DNA from: Cucumis sativus
Taxonomy: Eukaryota; Streptophyta; Magnoliopsida; Cucurbitales; Cucurbitaceae
Reading direction: 5' to 3'
DNA: 64,000 bases
Assembly (NCBI RefSeq): GCF_000004075.3
Contig: NC_026660.2
Location: forward strand, 13,783,837-13,847,836
The notes under the pieces are model-generated. The model did no database searches, was not told the DNA's origin, and was given only the letters and a program-made list of their open reading frames with translations. The translations under genes were made by a program, and so were the position numbers. Of this stretch, positions 20,935 to 33,076 are shown one piece after another. Numbering within the stretch: the stretch's first letter is position 1; each line of letters starts with the position of its first letter.

Positions 20935-23750
20935 TTAAGAAAGATTTAGACAAAAGAACTAAATCTACTAAAAAATTTCACAAATGTCCTAAATTATGAT
21001 TTATTTTCTTTATTAGGTTTTCGTATATTTTTAGGACAATTATAACATATCATAATGATTAATTATATATAATTTTTGAAATTAAATTCAAATTATTTTC
21101 TTATTTATATTATACTAAATTTATTATTTAAATGATAACTTGGTTTATTACTAATGCATATATATTTGAATTTTTATTAATGAAATATATATTAGCTTTG
21201 AAATAATTTAAATAGGGTATAAATTATTATGTTATAGGGTAATAATATTTTTAATTATGTTACAGAATAATTATTTTCAATTTCATGCCCAAACTAAAAG
21301 CTTTTTTCTCACGATATCAATTTCGGTGTCGGCTTTCTTCTCCGATTTGTATTTGAAAAAATTGTTTTCTTTCTTTTCGATTCGCTACATAATATTTTGT
21401 TAATCTTTTTTTTTCTTTCATTTTTCGTTTCCTATATCTTTCTTCTTTCGTTTCTAGCTAGCATATATTTTTGTTCCTTAAAAAATTTGTTCTTCTTCCA
21501 TTCCATAGCATATATTCTGATCATGTTCATTCTATTTTATTTAATTTTTTATTATTCAGTTCATCTTTCTGTCATGCTGGACATATAATTTTTATTAAAT
21601 ATCCTGTCATCCGTATATACTATGGTATAACGCTGAATAATAAATTTATGTTTTGTGATTTATTACATATATACTACTGCATATATTCAAGAATACATAC
21701 ACATATTCTTTTTTGTGTTCTGTGATTTTTTCTTATTGTCTATATATACCAATACATACACAAATTATATATTGAATTTCCAAGAACATTTCATTTCTGA
21801 GCAGAAAAGCTATTTTCATTTTCAAGTAGTGTTCGATCGATTACGTATTAACCAATATTCGATTGATTGGTCTAAGGTTATCAATAAAAAAGATTGGTCT
21901 AAGTCACTTCGTTTCTTTTTGTCCAAGTTACTTGTTTTTTTGTCCAAGTTTCTTCTCTTTTTGTCTAACTCACTTCCTTTTTTCTTTGTGAGTTTCGGGA
22001 ATATCCCCATTCATAGGTCCGAGATCCACATCTATGAATTGAAAGGTCCGAATGATCGACTCTGCAATCAGTTGTTAGAATCAATAGGTCTTCAAATCGT
22101 TCATTTGAAAAAATTGAAACCCTTCTTATTGGATGATCATTATACTTCCCAAAAATCGAAATTCTTGATCAATGGAGGAACAATATCACCATTTTTGTTC
22201 AATAAGATACCAAAGTGGATGATTGACTCATTCGATACTAGAAATAATCGCAGGAAATCCTTTGATAACGTGGATTCCTATTTCTCAATGATATCCCACG
22301 GTCAAGACAATTGGCTAAATCCCGTGAAACCATTTCATAGAAGTTCATTGATATCTTCTTTTTATAAAGCAACTCGATTTCGATTCTTGAATAATCCACA
22401 TCACTTCTGCTTCTATTGTAACAAAAGATTCCCTTTTTATGTGGATTATGTGGAAAAGGCTCGTATCAATAATTATGATTTTACGTATGGACAATTTCTC
22501 ACTATCTTGTTCATTCGCAACAAAATATTTTCTTTGTGCGGCGGTAAAAAAAATATGCTTTTTTGGAGAGAGATACTATTTCACCAATCGAGTCACAGGT
22601 ATCTAACATATTCACACCTAACGATTTTCCACAAAGTGGTGACGAGAGGTATAACTTGTACAAATCTTTCCATTTTCCAATTCGATTCGATCCATTCGTT
22701 CGTCGAGCTATTTACTCGATCGCAGACATTTCTGGAACACCTCTAACAAAATAATTCATTTATATTTTGTTATTTGTTATATATATACTACTGCATATAT
22801 TCAATAATACATACATAGATTTTTTTTCATGTTTTAGATTTTTTGTCATGTTTTGTTATTTTTCTTATTGCATTTATATATCACTCTATACACATATTAT
22901 GTATCCGGTCAGTGTTCTTTTTTAATTCTAACATATATATTACTGTATAATACATATATTTTCTGTAATTTGTTACATATATACTACTTCATATATTCAA
23001 TAATACATAAATGATGTTATCTTCAATATACTCTAATGTATTTCGAATGCAAAATATAAATTCTTACTAATCTTAAATTTTTCCCAAATTTTTTTCGAAA
23101 GATCACTGCACCAATCGACCACCGATGTTCTTCTCATTCATCACTTATACTTCACCAAATCTTCTAGTATTAGGTGTCTTTTGTGAAGAAAGTGAAATTA
23201 ATATTCAACGTATTCGAAGAATGAAATTTTTACTCTTTTTTTAATTTTCTAAATCGAAACTCACGTCCCTGATTTCTCTCATTGTTGGTCCACCTTCTAT
23301 AAACAAATTAATATAAGAACTTTTCATTCATAAAATATACATCGTATTATTCAATATATATTATAATTAGGTGGGATATATGAAAAATAATGTAAAATGA
23401 AAGAAAAAATGGACGGAGAGAGAGATTGAGAGGGAAATTTTTTTAACAAAATCACCAAAAATAAATATAATTAAGGGAGATTTTTTATTATAATATTATC
23501 ATAATAGAATCAACCGTTTACCATATTTACATAAGATATGTAATAAATGCAAATATTAATTAATCATGGTCTACTTTCATTTTTCCTTTTTCATTTTTAA
23601 TATATTATTAATAATAAAGATAGATAAATTGGTCGGTCTTATATTTGTGTAAAATATTAGTCAATTTAGGATATTTCTAAAAAAATTTAGAAATTTAGAT
23701 TAATATTGTAATATGATACCATTTTAGGCTACCTTAGTTAAAGACCCTTC
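20935..23750 (+). repeat. Dispersed repeat block, copy A (with plastid DNA inserted)
   Basis: The start (AAGAAAGATTTAGACAAAAGA), a middle part (CTGTCATGCTGGACATA..., TACTACTGCATATATTCAA) and the end (TTTAGGCTACCTTAGTTAAAGA) match 58460-60720 in the same order and orientation, with many substitutions. The short phrase TACATATATACTACTGCATA occurs several times within it. Copy A contains the ycf2 fragment at 21775-22756, which copy B lacks. I recognise no coding region apart from that insertion, so the repeat is a non-autonomous transposon or an old segmental duplication. Confidence 0.65.
21775..22756 (+). pseudogene. ycf2: Nuclear copy of a chloroplast ycf2 fragment (NUPT)
   Basis: About 980 bp encode an internal piece of the chloroplast Ycf2 protein, recognisable from '[17 protein letters not shown]', '[10 protein letters not shown]', '[10 protein letters not shown]' and, in another frame, '[10 protein letters not shown]' and 'ADISGTPLT'. 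Functional Ycf2 is a very large plastid protein of over 2000 residues (linked to the import motor); this piece is about 14 percent of it. The frame is open for most of the insert, then shifts by one at an A/T run near 22548-22566. There is a 9-bp duplication at about 22438-22456 (TATGTGGAT twice). Base composition is richer in GC than the flanks. With no plastid context, no start and a frameshift it is a pseudogene. Confidence 0.93.
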
Positions 23751-24024
23751 TATTAATTTTAATAATCTCATTTAAAAAAATTAATAAAAAAATGGTTACC
23801 AAATGTAGCTATAGTTTCATTTGATTTTTAAAATTAAGTTTATTTTTTCTCAAGATCTTAGAATGATTTGCAGTTTTCTAAAATACATTAGTTAAATTAC
23901 AAGTCAAATTCTAAAAATAAAATCTACTTAAAAAGAAATTCTTTTATCTTTCTAAATTTTATTTGGTTTCGAAAGAAAAGTAGATAACAATTAAAAAAAA
24001 GTCAAAGATAGAACAGGTATTTGA
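22757..24024. other. AT-rich spacer between the ycf2 insert and the gypsy remnant
   Basis: No gene recognised. The first 1000 bp are the right part of the dispersed repeat block, including further copies of the phrase ACATATATACTACT. Confidence 0.5.
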
Positions 24025-24501
24025 TGTCACGGTCATACTTGACCAGGGCTTTCTTTGCCTATGGCTGTATGCTCAAATACTCCCGATTTATCTTGTCTTT
24101 ATTATGTTTAGTTTAGCTAGTTGTTTTCCTTCTCATGTAATAAATCTATAATGTGACATTTCGATTTTTTCATATGCAAGCCTACCAGGGCTAAAAAAGT
24201 AAAAAATGTACTATAGGGGAGACATAGTAGTTGAATCCCCGCCCAAGCATTGTTGCACTCTTTACAAGCAAACTTTTTCCCTTGCAACTGACAGTTTTCA
24301 ATGTATATTGTAACGCCGATTTCAATGAATTTCTCTCTCACACATTTTCTAAAACATTTCTCAAGAACGTGACGGGAGGTTGATTCATACTGCGAGTTTG
24401 TCTGCGTTTTTTGAATTTTGATCGGCTGACTTGTTCATCCTGTTTGAACAACTGCTGTACAATATTGTCCATTCCGAGGTTGAAAGGGTACAAATGTGAC
24501 A
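24025..24501 (+). repeat. 5' LTR of the gypsy remnant
   Basis: Boundaries are set by TGTCAC at the left, GTGACA at the right and the adjoining primer site. 477 bp. No second copy exists in the window. Confidence 0.75.
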
Positions 24502-24548
24502 AGTGGTATCAAAGCCAAATTGGCTAATTTATACTTGAGACAGAAAGA

Positions 24549-26390
24549 TGTCGACTACAAAATAGATAGGCAAGACCCATAATGAACAATTAGTAGAAAT
24601 TGAAGAGCATAAGCTCTACTTGGTGAAACTTCATGATTCCATCCGTTCCTTAAAAACTCGGCTTAATGAAATTTTCAAGAAAGCTGATGTTGTTGATGCT
24701 GTATTCGATCGTGTGGATGGATTATCCATACAAGATTTGTTGACTAGAGTTGACACTCTAGAGTCACAACTTGTGAGAATTGGAAACGTCACCTACGAGC
24801 ATGGGGATAGTTGGTCGGGCTTTGTTGCCTATATGGAAGAATGAGTTCTTGAGCTAGATAACTTCCACAAGAATATGTTGGAAATGACAAGCGGCATGAC
24901 AGAGGATTTTCGAGTCACCCTTGTTGTCGTTAGGAATGAAATCGCAGAGGTGAACACGAAGTTGAACCTTACAATGCGAGCATTGGCAAACCAAGCTCCA
25001 ACTGGAGGGACAAATCCAATTGGTAGAATAAAAATCCCTGAACCCAAGCTCTTCTGTGGGACAAGAGATGCAAAGGCATTAGAAAGTTTTATCTTTGATA
25101 TCGAGCAGTACTTCAAGGCCACAAATGCCATTACAGAAGAAGCCAAAATGACATTGGTGACCATGAGTAAATCTGAAGATGCAAAGTTACACAATAGAAA
25201 GAACTTCGCTCACATATTTTTTCCGAGAATGTTGAAATTCTGGCTCAGTGGAAAGTGCGTGAATAAAACACAATGACACCATTCGTGAGTATGTGAAACA
25301 ATTTGCAAGACTGATGTTAGACATATGTGGTGTGTCTGAAAAGGAAAAAATCTTTAGTTTTGTTGAAGGATTGAAGCTATGGGCAAGGGCTAAGCTATAT
25401 GAGTAGAGAGTTCAAGACCTCTCATCAGCCTATGTAGCAGCTAAACATTTGTTCGATCTGTCTAGTGACTCTCAAGATACGAGAAGTCATCAAAGCTCTT
25501 CACTTGGAAGAAGATAAAAATAGTCGATCGAATTCTTCCAAAGTTGTCAGTGAAGACAGACGTCCCGGTAGAGACCGCAAGCCTTCCCAACTCAACACGG
25601 AGAACACCTGGCGAGGACACAATAACCCAAACACATCAAATCGTCCTCTTAGTTGCTACATATGTAATGAGTTATATCAGGCTAAGGAATGTCCGAATAA
25701 ATTGGTCTTCTATGCCTTTCAGGCCTCTTTAGCTTCAGACTCGAATGACAAGTTGAGTCAATCAGGGAAGGAAATTGGTCAAGTGGAGGAAGTTGAGAAT
25801 CCTAGAGTGGGGGCCATGAGATTCTTGTCGTCTCTTCAGAAGAAAGTGGGAGAGACAAGTAGATGTGCGAAAAGGGATCTAATATATGTTGACACTTGGG
25901 TTAATCGGAAGCAAGCAATGAGCACTATGGTCGACTTTGGGTAACTCACAATTTCATAACGGTGACAGAAACCAGAAGACTGAACCTTCATTGGAAAAAA
26001 GATATAGAAAAAAATGAAGACCTTGAATTCTACAGCTTTACCCTTTGTCGAACTAGTGAAACGAACGATGATACAGTTGGAAGGATGGAGCATTCCCATA
26101 GACTTCGTGGTTGTAGGTATGGACGACTTTGATGTAGTACTCATAATGGAATTACTCCTTGAACATCAGGTGATCCTAATGCCTTCAGCCAAATGTCTAG
26201 TGATCACTGAATCTATCCCGACCATTGTGCAGACAAACCTTCGCCAACCCAAATGATTGAGAATGATCTCGGCCATGCAACTAAGAGAGGACCTCACTCG
26301 AGACAAAACAACGTTCAGAACCACCCTATTTGAATTTTCAGATAGCTTAGGGGAGACAGTTCGCAAAGACACAATGTGTCATAGTCAAAT
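24549..26390 (+). pseudogene. Gypsy Gag and protease, degenerate
   Basis: Several open pieces (24620-24844, 24875-25276, 25465-25944, 26014-26256) carry one Gag-protease reading with stops and shifts between them. A Gag core lies at about 25030-25440. The zinc knuckle near 25660 reads CYICNELYQAKEC, with Tyr where the metal-binding His is expected. At 25936 the protease active site, normally D-S/T-G, reads D-F-G and is followed directly by a stop. A conserved 'MDDFDVVL' segment follows at about 26120. The element cannot encode a working particle. Confidence 0.85.
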
Positions 26391-26952
26391 AATTTTTTTT
26401 CATGAAAGAGAAAAAACTAAATGGGTATTAAATTAAAAAAATTAGAATTTAACTTAGTTAAAAAATAAAATTTATTTGTTATATAAAATAAAAATTAATT
26501 AAAAAATATATTATTTTAAAATTAAATTAAATGGCGTGAAAATAAAATAAAAAATAGAAAAAGAAATATAAAGGGTCAAGTGTGGACTCACCCTATAAAA
26601 GAGAAAAATAAAAACAACCATATTTTGGTAATTAGTTTGAAAACAACCACATTTTTTAATTAGTTTGAAAATAACCACATTTTTTAATTATTTTGGGAAA
26701 ATACATTATTGATATAGTTTTGCCAATTAATATCCTAAATTGTTAGTCTCGGAAAATGCATTATTGATATAATTTTGCCAATTAATATCCTAAATTGTCT
26801 TTTCCGTGAAAAGCTTCTCTGTATTAACCAAAGAAAAATACAAAATAAATAGACTTAAGTACATACTTAATGAGGACCAATAAGGAAGAAATTAAATAAC
26901 ATCCTATATTTTGACAAATACCAAAAATAATCAATCAAAACATAGACTTCCA

Positions 26953-26963
26953 GAAAAAGTATG
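26953..26963. repeat. Left target-site duplication of the Mutator-like element
   Basis: GAAAAAGTATG, repeated exactly at 30776-30786 on the other side of the element. Confidence 0.93.
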
Positions 26964-27079
26964 GGAAATTGCCAAAAATAGGCTAAAAAATGGAGTAGAA
27001 AATGAGTTTTAGGATTGATTTTGAAAAAGTAGAGATTTAGGACAAATTTGGAGTGAAATGTCCAAAATACCTATATTAA
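26964..27079 (+). repeat. Left terminal inverted repeat of the MULE
   Basis: About 115 bp, matching the reverse complement of 30660-30775 with few substitutions up to the sequence around CCAAAATACC. Confidence 0.9.
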
Positions 27080-27750
27080 ATTTTACTTCTCCACACTTGT
27101 CTCTTTTCTTCCAACCTCTCTTCAACGTAGAATATGTAAAGGAAAAAAAAAAAAAAACTCATTTGCAGTTCTTCTCCTGTGTGAAAAATTTGTCAACTTT
27201 CTGCTTTTACTCTAGTGTCGTTCATCCTCTACTCCAGTGAACATATCACGCACTGTGGTTTGTTTTAATTTTTAATTTTTAATTTTTTTTAATCTGAACC
27301 GTGTTGTGTTATATGTATATATATTTGAATCTTAAATGTATAAATCAAATATAATTTTTAATTGTTTCAAGTTGATTTAGGGTTGATTTAAGGTTGTTTT
27401 AGAGTTGTTTCAAAGAATGTTAGCAAGTTTTTTTTTTATCTCGCAAACATCTCGCATGTTCTAAAATTCAAATGTTTAATCTCAAATGAATTAATTTAGG
27501 ATTACTTTTAACTATTTTTTTTTTTAATCTCGCAATCTCGTAAACATCTCGCAACTGTCAAACTTTAAATGTCCAAAACTGAATTAGTCATATACTTATT
27601 TAGGGTGCGACTATGCACGTTTTATTTATTGTTTAGCTACTGTTTTTTAAATTCGCAAAATAAGTCAATAAACATTTTTTATGTGATATGTCAAATTCTA
27701 ACTTCAAATCATTTTTTGCAGGAATTAATTTTTTTTTTTATGGTTTAAGG

Positions 27751-28886
27751 ATGTCACATGTTTGGATTTTAGTGCGTTACAGTGGTACATGGGATGAGAT
27801 ACGAAGAAAATACGAAGGAGGCATGTTAAAAGGCATCGTTGTCAATAAAGAAATAACACATAAAGATTTACAAACAGAATTATATGACCTTGCAGAAGTT
27901 GACCCTACAAAGTTCGACAGAATGATAAGATGCATATATGAGATAAAAGTGGAACATGAAACTCCTCCATTTGAGTTAAGCAATGACCCCGATTTAAAGT
28001 TTTATCTTCTTAGTGAAAATCCATTAGAGGTTCATTTATACGTCTCATTTGAGCCTAGAAGCAATCAAAGAAAGAAAGTGTTAAGCAAAAATTACAATTC
28101 AGTATCCGGGACCAACCAAGCTCATAACTTAAAGCCTCATCATCCAATTGCAATGGATACATTAAATGAGAATGAAGTTCATATTCGTGAAGTTGAAGTT
28201 GGCTTGTGTGATAACATGATAGGGATCATTTCGGCTATATGGAAATCATATGAGTCATATAATTCGAAAGATGATACTTTTACATGGGAGCCAGTTGAGA
28301 TGAATAGTGAATCATTTGACATTCCACAACATAGAGATGCTCCTACAAAAATTACAAAGGAAAATCTAAATTTCATTACAACTCTTTTAGCCGAATGTTG
28401 AAGACAGAAAGGAGTGATTGGTTTAAAGAAAGCTCTACAAGTGAGGGGTTGGATGTAGGACAAATACTTTTTTGCAAAAGAGATTTGTCAATGAGATTAA
28501 GTGTCTTGGCGATGAAAAAAAATCAGTTTGTAGTAAAAAAAGTCTACAAAAGAGGTTCTTTTTGTTAGATGCATTGACAACAAGTGTGGTTGGAGACTGC
28601 GAGCGATGAGATTGAAGGATTCAAATATATTCAAGATTAAAAAGCATGTCAAAGTTCATTCGTGTTCTCTTGAGTTTTTGAATCGTGACCATAGGCCAGC
28701 AAAATCTTGGGTCATTGGAGAATTAATAAAGTCAAAATTCAAGGAAGTTGGTCGTCTATACAAACCACGTGATATCATAGAAGACATGAGGCAAGACTAT
28801 GGTTGTTGGTCCATGTGCTCAAGGATTCTTAAATTGCATTAGACCGGTTATAGTCATGGATGGAACATTCCTTAAGAACAAACATT
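27751..28886 (+). pseudogene. MuDR-type MULE transposase, truncated and frameshifted
   Basis: The first part (to 28401) has the N-terminal region usual in plant MULE proteins; I place the start at the Met of 'MSHVWILVRYSG' because an earlier frame start at 27688 runs over a likely splice acceptor (TTTTTGCAG). A shift follows at about 28400. The second part (about 28564-28810) carries the MuDR DNA-binding domain with 'CIDNKCGWRLRA'. After another shift the catalytic domain begins with 'VMDGTFLKNK', holding the first catalytic Asp, and ends at a stop. The rest of the DDE domain is missing, so no active transposase can be made. Confidence 0.85.
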
Positions 28887-29280
28887 AAAGAACCATTCTA
28901 AACGGTTTAAGAAGGGTGGCAATCTCATTTTGAAACTCCTACTAAAATTTTGGTACGTGCGAGATACGTGCGAGATAAAACATTAAAGACTAATAAACTT
29001 GCTAACCCTAAACCCTTAGAGAAAATAAACTAGCTAAACATGAATAGGACCATTTTAAACAATTTAGGAAGGGTAACAATCTCATTTTGAAGCTCCTACT
29101 GAATTTTTAGTAGGTGCGAGATACGTGTAAGATAGGTGCGAGATAAAACATTATGGTTCAATAAACATACATAGGACCATTATAAACGGATTAGGAAGGG
29201 TAACAATCTCATTTTGAAACTCCTAATGAAATTTTGATACATGTGAGATAGGTTCGAGATAAAACATTAAAGCCCAATAA
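28885..29280 (+). repeat. Three diverged repeats inside the MULE
   Basis: The phrase GACCATT.TAAACGG.TTA..AAGGGT..CAATCTCATTTTGAA..CTCCTA, followed by repeated GTGCGAGATA motifs, occurs at about 28889, 29050 and 29169. Spacing is 161 and 119 bp. The GCGAGAT phrase is written several times within each copy. No coding reading is evident. Confidence 0.7.
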
Positions 29281-29687
29281 ACATATATTGTAACACCTTT
29301 ACTAAAATGAGATTGCTAGTGAAGGGTTGACAAGTTCATAAGAGAGAGGTTGACAAGTTCATAAGAGAGAGGTTGACAAGTTCATAAGAGGCTTACCATA
29401 ACAATAAACATGTGAAAGAGCATGCTAAATAAACATGTGAAAGAGGGTTGACAAGTTCATAAGAGGTTTGCTAAATAAAATTGCTTGCACTCCTAAACAT
29501 ATATTGTAACAGCTTTACTAAAATGATTAATAGTGAGAGAAAAACCTACAATTCTTATGTTTAGGAACAAAACTCATAAAACCTACAATTCTTATGTTTA
29601 GGAACAAAACTGATTGAATCATTTGTTTCCAAATTCTTTCTAACAAATGAATCCTAAATAAACTAGTTTGACATAGGAGGAATTAAT

Positions 29688-29907
29688 ATGGGGAGTTGCT
29701 TGGTTATACAAAGCAACAAAGATTGTATTTATTGGAACTACATCACTAAAAACATCAACAAAGTAGAGAACAACAATGCAACTTTTGATTATAATAATGT
29801 GATTAACTCTAAAAATGATAATGTCTTTCAACATTGTTCTACAGGTAGCTTTGCTGAGTTTAGATGGGATACCAAATATGTTGGAATTCATGTTCTAAAC
29901 TCCAAGG

Positions 29908-29996
<89 letters not shown>

Positions 29997-30136
29997 ATTA
30001 TTAACCTAATTATCTATTATTACAGTTTGTGGTGAGTGAAAATGGTTCTTCGTCCAATATGTTTATTAACTATATGGTTCTTCTTCCTAAAAACGGAATT
30101 CATGTTCCCACAACTCTCTATGTGTGTGTGTTGTAG
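29688..30136 (+). CDS. Unrecognised two-exon reading frame inside the MULE
   Basis: Exon 1 29688-29906 (73 codons) ends in AACTCCAAG before a strong donor GTATGT. The frame continues from 30026 after TATTATTACAG for 36 codons to a TAG at 30136, giving 109 residues in all. The 119-bp intron is almost entirely an (AT)n run. I do not recognise the protein; it is mixed in composition, with 'WDTKYVGIHVL' before and 'NYMVLLPKNGIHVP' after the junction, and has no membrane segment. It lies downstream of the broken transposase. It could be a host gene fragment picked up by the element or a chance frame; the fit of donor, acceptor and phase is the main support. Confidence 0.4.
29914..29994. repeat. 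(AT)n microsatellite, about 40 units
   Basis: An uninterrupted AT run of about 81 bp. It fills the putative intron 29907-30025. Confidence 0.95.
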
Positions 30137-30318
30137 GACATATGCATTTCTTCTCTACAAATTTAATGGTATATCTAAAATGTGCCCAATAAAAATCTCA
30201 TATATCTCAAGAGACAACTTAAACAAGAATGATTTGTAAAAAAAAAAAAAAACTTAGATTTTATTACTCACTTGACTTCAAAGATGATGGATACAACACT
30301 GCCAACAGAGAAGAGTGG

Positions 30319-30590
30319 AGAAGAAATGGAGAGGTCCGGTGAAAATGAAGCTGAAATCGGAAAGGAATGGAGAAGCGTTCATCGGAGTTGAAGTCGAAAC
30401 TAAAACAGAGAGTCGTGGAGAAGAAATGGAGAGGTCCGGTGAAAACGAAGTTGAAATCGGAAAGGAGTGGAGAAGTGTTCACCGGAGTTGAAATCGAAAC
30501 TAAAAACAAAGAGCCATTGAGAAGAAATGGATAAAAGAGATGTTCACCGGAGGCACCGAAGTTGAAATCGAAGTGTGGAAGCGAGAGAGT
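30319..30590. repeat. 100-bp tandem repeat in the MULE right arm
   Basis: Units start AGAAGAAATGGA at 30319, 30419 and 30520; the third is shortened. The shared core includes GAGGTCCGGTGAAAA and GTTGAAATCGAAAC. GC content is higher than the surroundings. Confidence 0.85.
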
Positions 30591-30659
30591 TGAGGTTTAC
30601 TTTTTTTTTTCAATGTTGTTTTGTTTTTAGGTTGAAGAAAAGAAAAGGAAAGGGAGAAA

Positions 30660-30775
30660 TTAAATAAGGGTATTTTGGACATTTCACTCCAAATTTGTCC
30701 TAAATATCTACTTTTTCAAAATCAATCCTAAAACTCATTTTCTACTCCATATTTAGCCTACTTTTGGCAATTTTC
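30660..30775 (-). repeat. Right terminal inverted repeat of the MULE
   Basis: Reverse complement of the left terminal repeat, with only a few mismatches or indels. Confidence 0.9.
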
Positions 30776-30786
30776 GAAAAAGTATG
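30776..30786. repeat. Right target-site duplication of the MULE
   Basis: GAAAAAGTATG, identical to 26953-26963. Confidence 0.93.
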
Positions 30787-31673
30787 GTGTGAAAACTTTT
30801 AATATCCTCAACACCAATATTTAATCGGTAGGACATCCGTTAAGACAAAATATAAGTTTGACCCTTTCTTTCATTTATATTTTGAGGATCTTTTCACAAA
30901 TTTAAGAATGAATATTCATTCTTGAATTGGACCTTCTAGTATGTATCTTTTATATATATTAGAAGTAATTAAAATTCATAGTGTTTAGTATTCAAATAGA
31001 AAATTGAAAATTTTGGTGTGAGGCGGATGATTATTGATTATTTTTGTATCATTCATAATAACTCAATAATAATAATAATAATGAACGTAAATGATCACAA
31101 AAGGAAGTTCAAAACTATGATTAAATTCAATTTAAGATATACAATAAAATTGTTTTTTGAAGAAATATAATAAAATTAGAAAAGTTGTGAGACTAACAAC
31201 TAAATAATGTTTGAATTGTTCCAAATGAATAAATAAACAGAAAAAAGGTTGAAATTTCCAAGGTGGGTTTGCTTATTAATAATCCACATACCAAATGACG
31301 GCAGCTTTTCTTAGTACTTAACTTTAATACCATGAAGAAACTATTCAAAATAGTTCGAAAAATGACTATCTAAATAAACCCTTCAAATTTGACTTATAAT
31401 TTAATCAAATAATTGATTAAGCATGAATAATCCACCTCCCCTTTGCTAACTAACCCATTCAAAATATACACAAAAAGGGTTTCTTCTCCCCATCCAAACC
31501 TTGGCTTCTATTTTAAGTGTTCTTTTATGATTAAACAATTAAGATTTTTGGAAATTTCTTCAATCATATTCCAACAAATATTTTACTAGGTCTTCTTTCA
31601 AGTTTTAGGCCATCTACTAACCAAATTTGATTTCTACAATCTTTTAATACCTCCCATTTCTCTCCTTCTTTTG
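30787..31673. promoter_or_regulatory. Upstream region of peroxidase 2
   Basis: AT-rich without a gene. Includes a short (AAT)n run near 31068. The last 150 bp are pyrimidine-rich, as is usual before plant start sites. Confidence 0.4.
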
Positions 31674-31681
31674 TATAAATA
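31674..31681 (+). promoter_or_regulatory. TATA box of peroxidase 2
   Basis: TATAAATA, 119 bp before the start codon, in the same setting (GTATAAATA) as for peroxidases 1 and 3. Confidence 0.7.
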
Positions 31682-31792
31682 TCCCTTCTCTTCTTTCTTC
31701 AAACTTCAATCACCCTCCTCTCTTCTTCTCATAGTCTTCCTTTTTACAAATCTATATATATCACGATTGTTACACCCTCTTCTTGTAACCAA

Positions 31793-33076
<1,284 letters not shown>

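Larger units (their letters stand above)
24025..26390 (+). mobile_element. Truncated Ty3/gypsy retrotransposon
   Basis: A 5' LTR (24025-24501) with short inverted ends TGTCAC and GTGACA is followed two bases later by an initiator-Met primer site (TGGTATCAAAGCC, 24504-24516), then by degenerate Gag and protease. Similarity stops at about 26390, in the link between protease and reverse transcriptase. There is no RT, integrase or 3' LTR, so the element is a 5' fragment. Confidence 0.85.
26964..30775 (+). mobile_element. Mutator-like element (MULE) with perfect 11-bp target duplication
   Basis: The 3812-bp element starts GGAAATTGCCAAAAATAGGC and ends with the inverse of GAAAATTGCCAAAAGTAGGC. The terminal inverted repeats run about 115 bp at high identity. 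An 11-bp direct repeat flanks it, the 9 to 11 bp size typical of MULEs. Inside are a broken MuDR-type transposase (27751-28886), three diverged repeats of a segment with GCGAGATA motifs (28885-29270), short repeats of GGTTGACAAGTTCATAAGAG (about 29333-29470), an unrecognised two-exon frame (29688-30136) and a 100-bp tandem repeat next to the right arm. Confidence 0.93.

Noticed and set aside
21655-22746. 363-codon open frame as a nuclear gene
   Set aside because: Most of it reads as an internal piece of plastid Ycf2 and its first 40 codons are flanking AT-rich DNA; the conserved reading then shifts frame near the end. It is a plastid DNA insertion.
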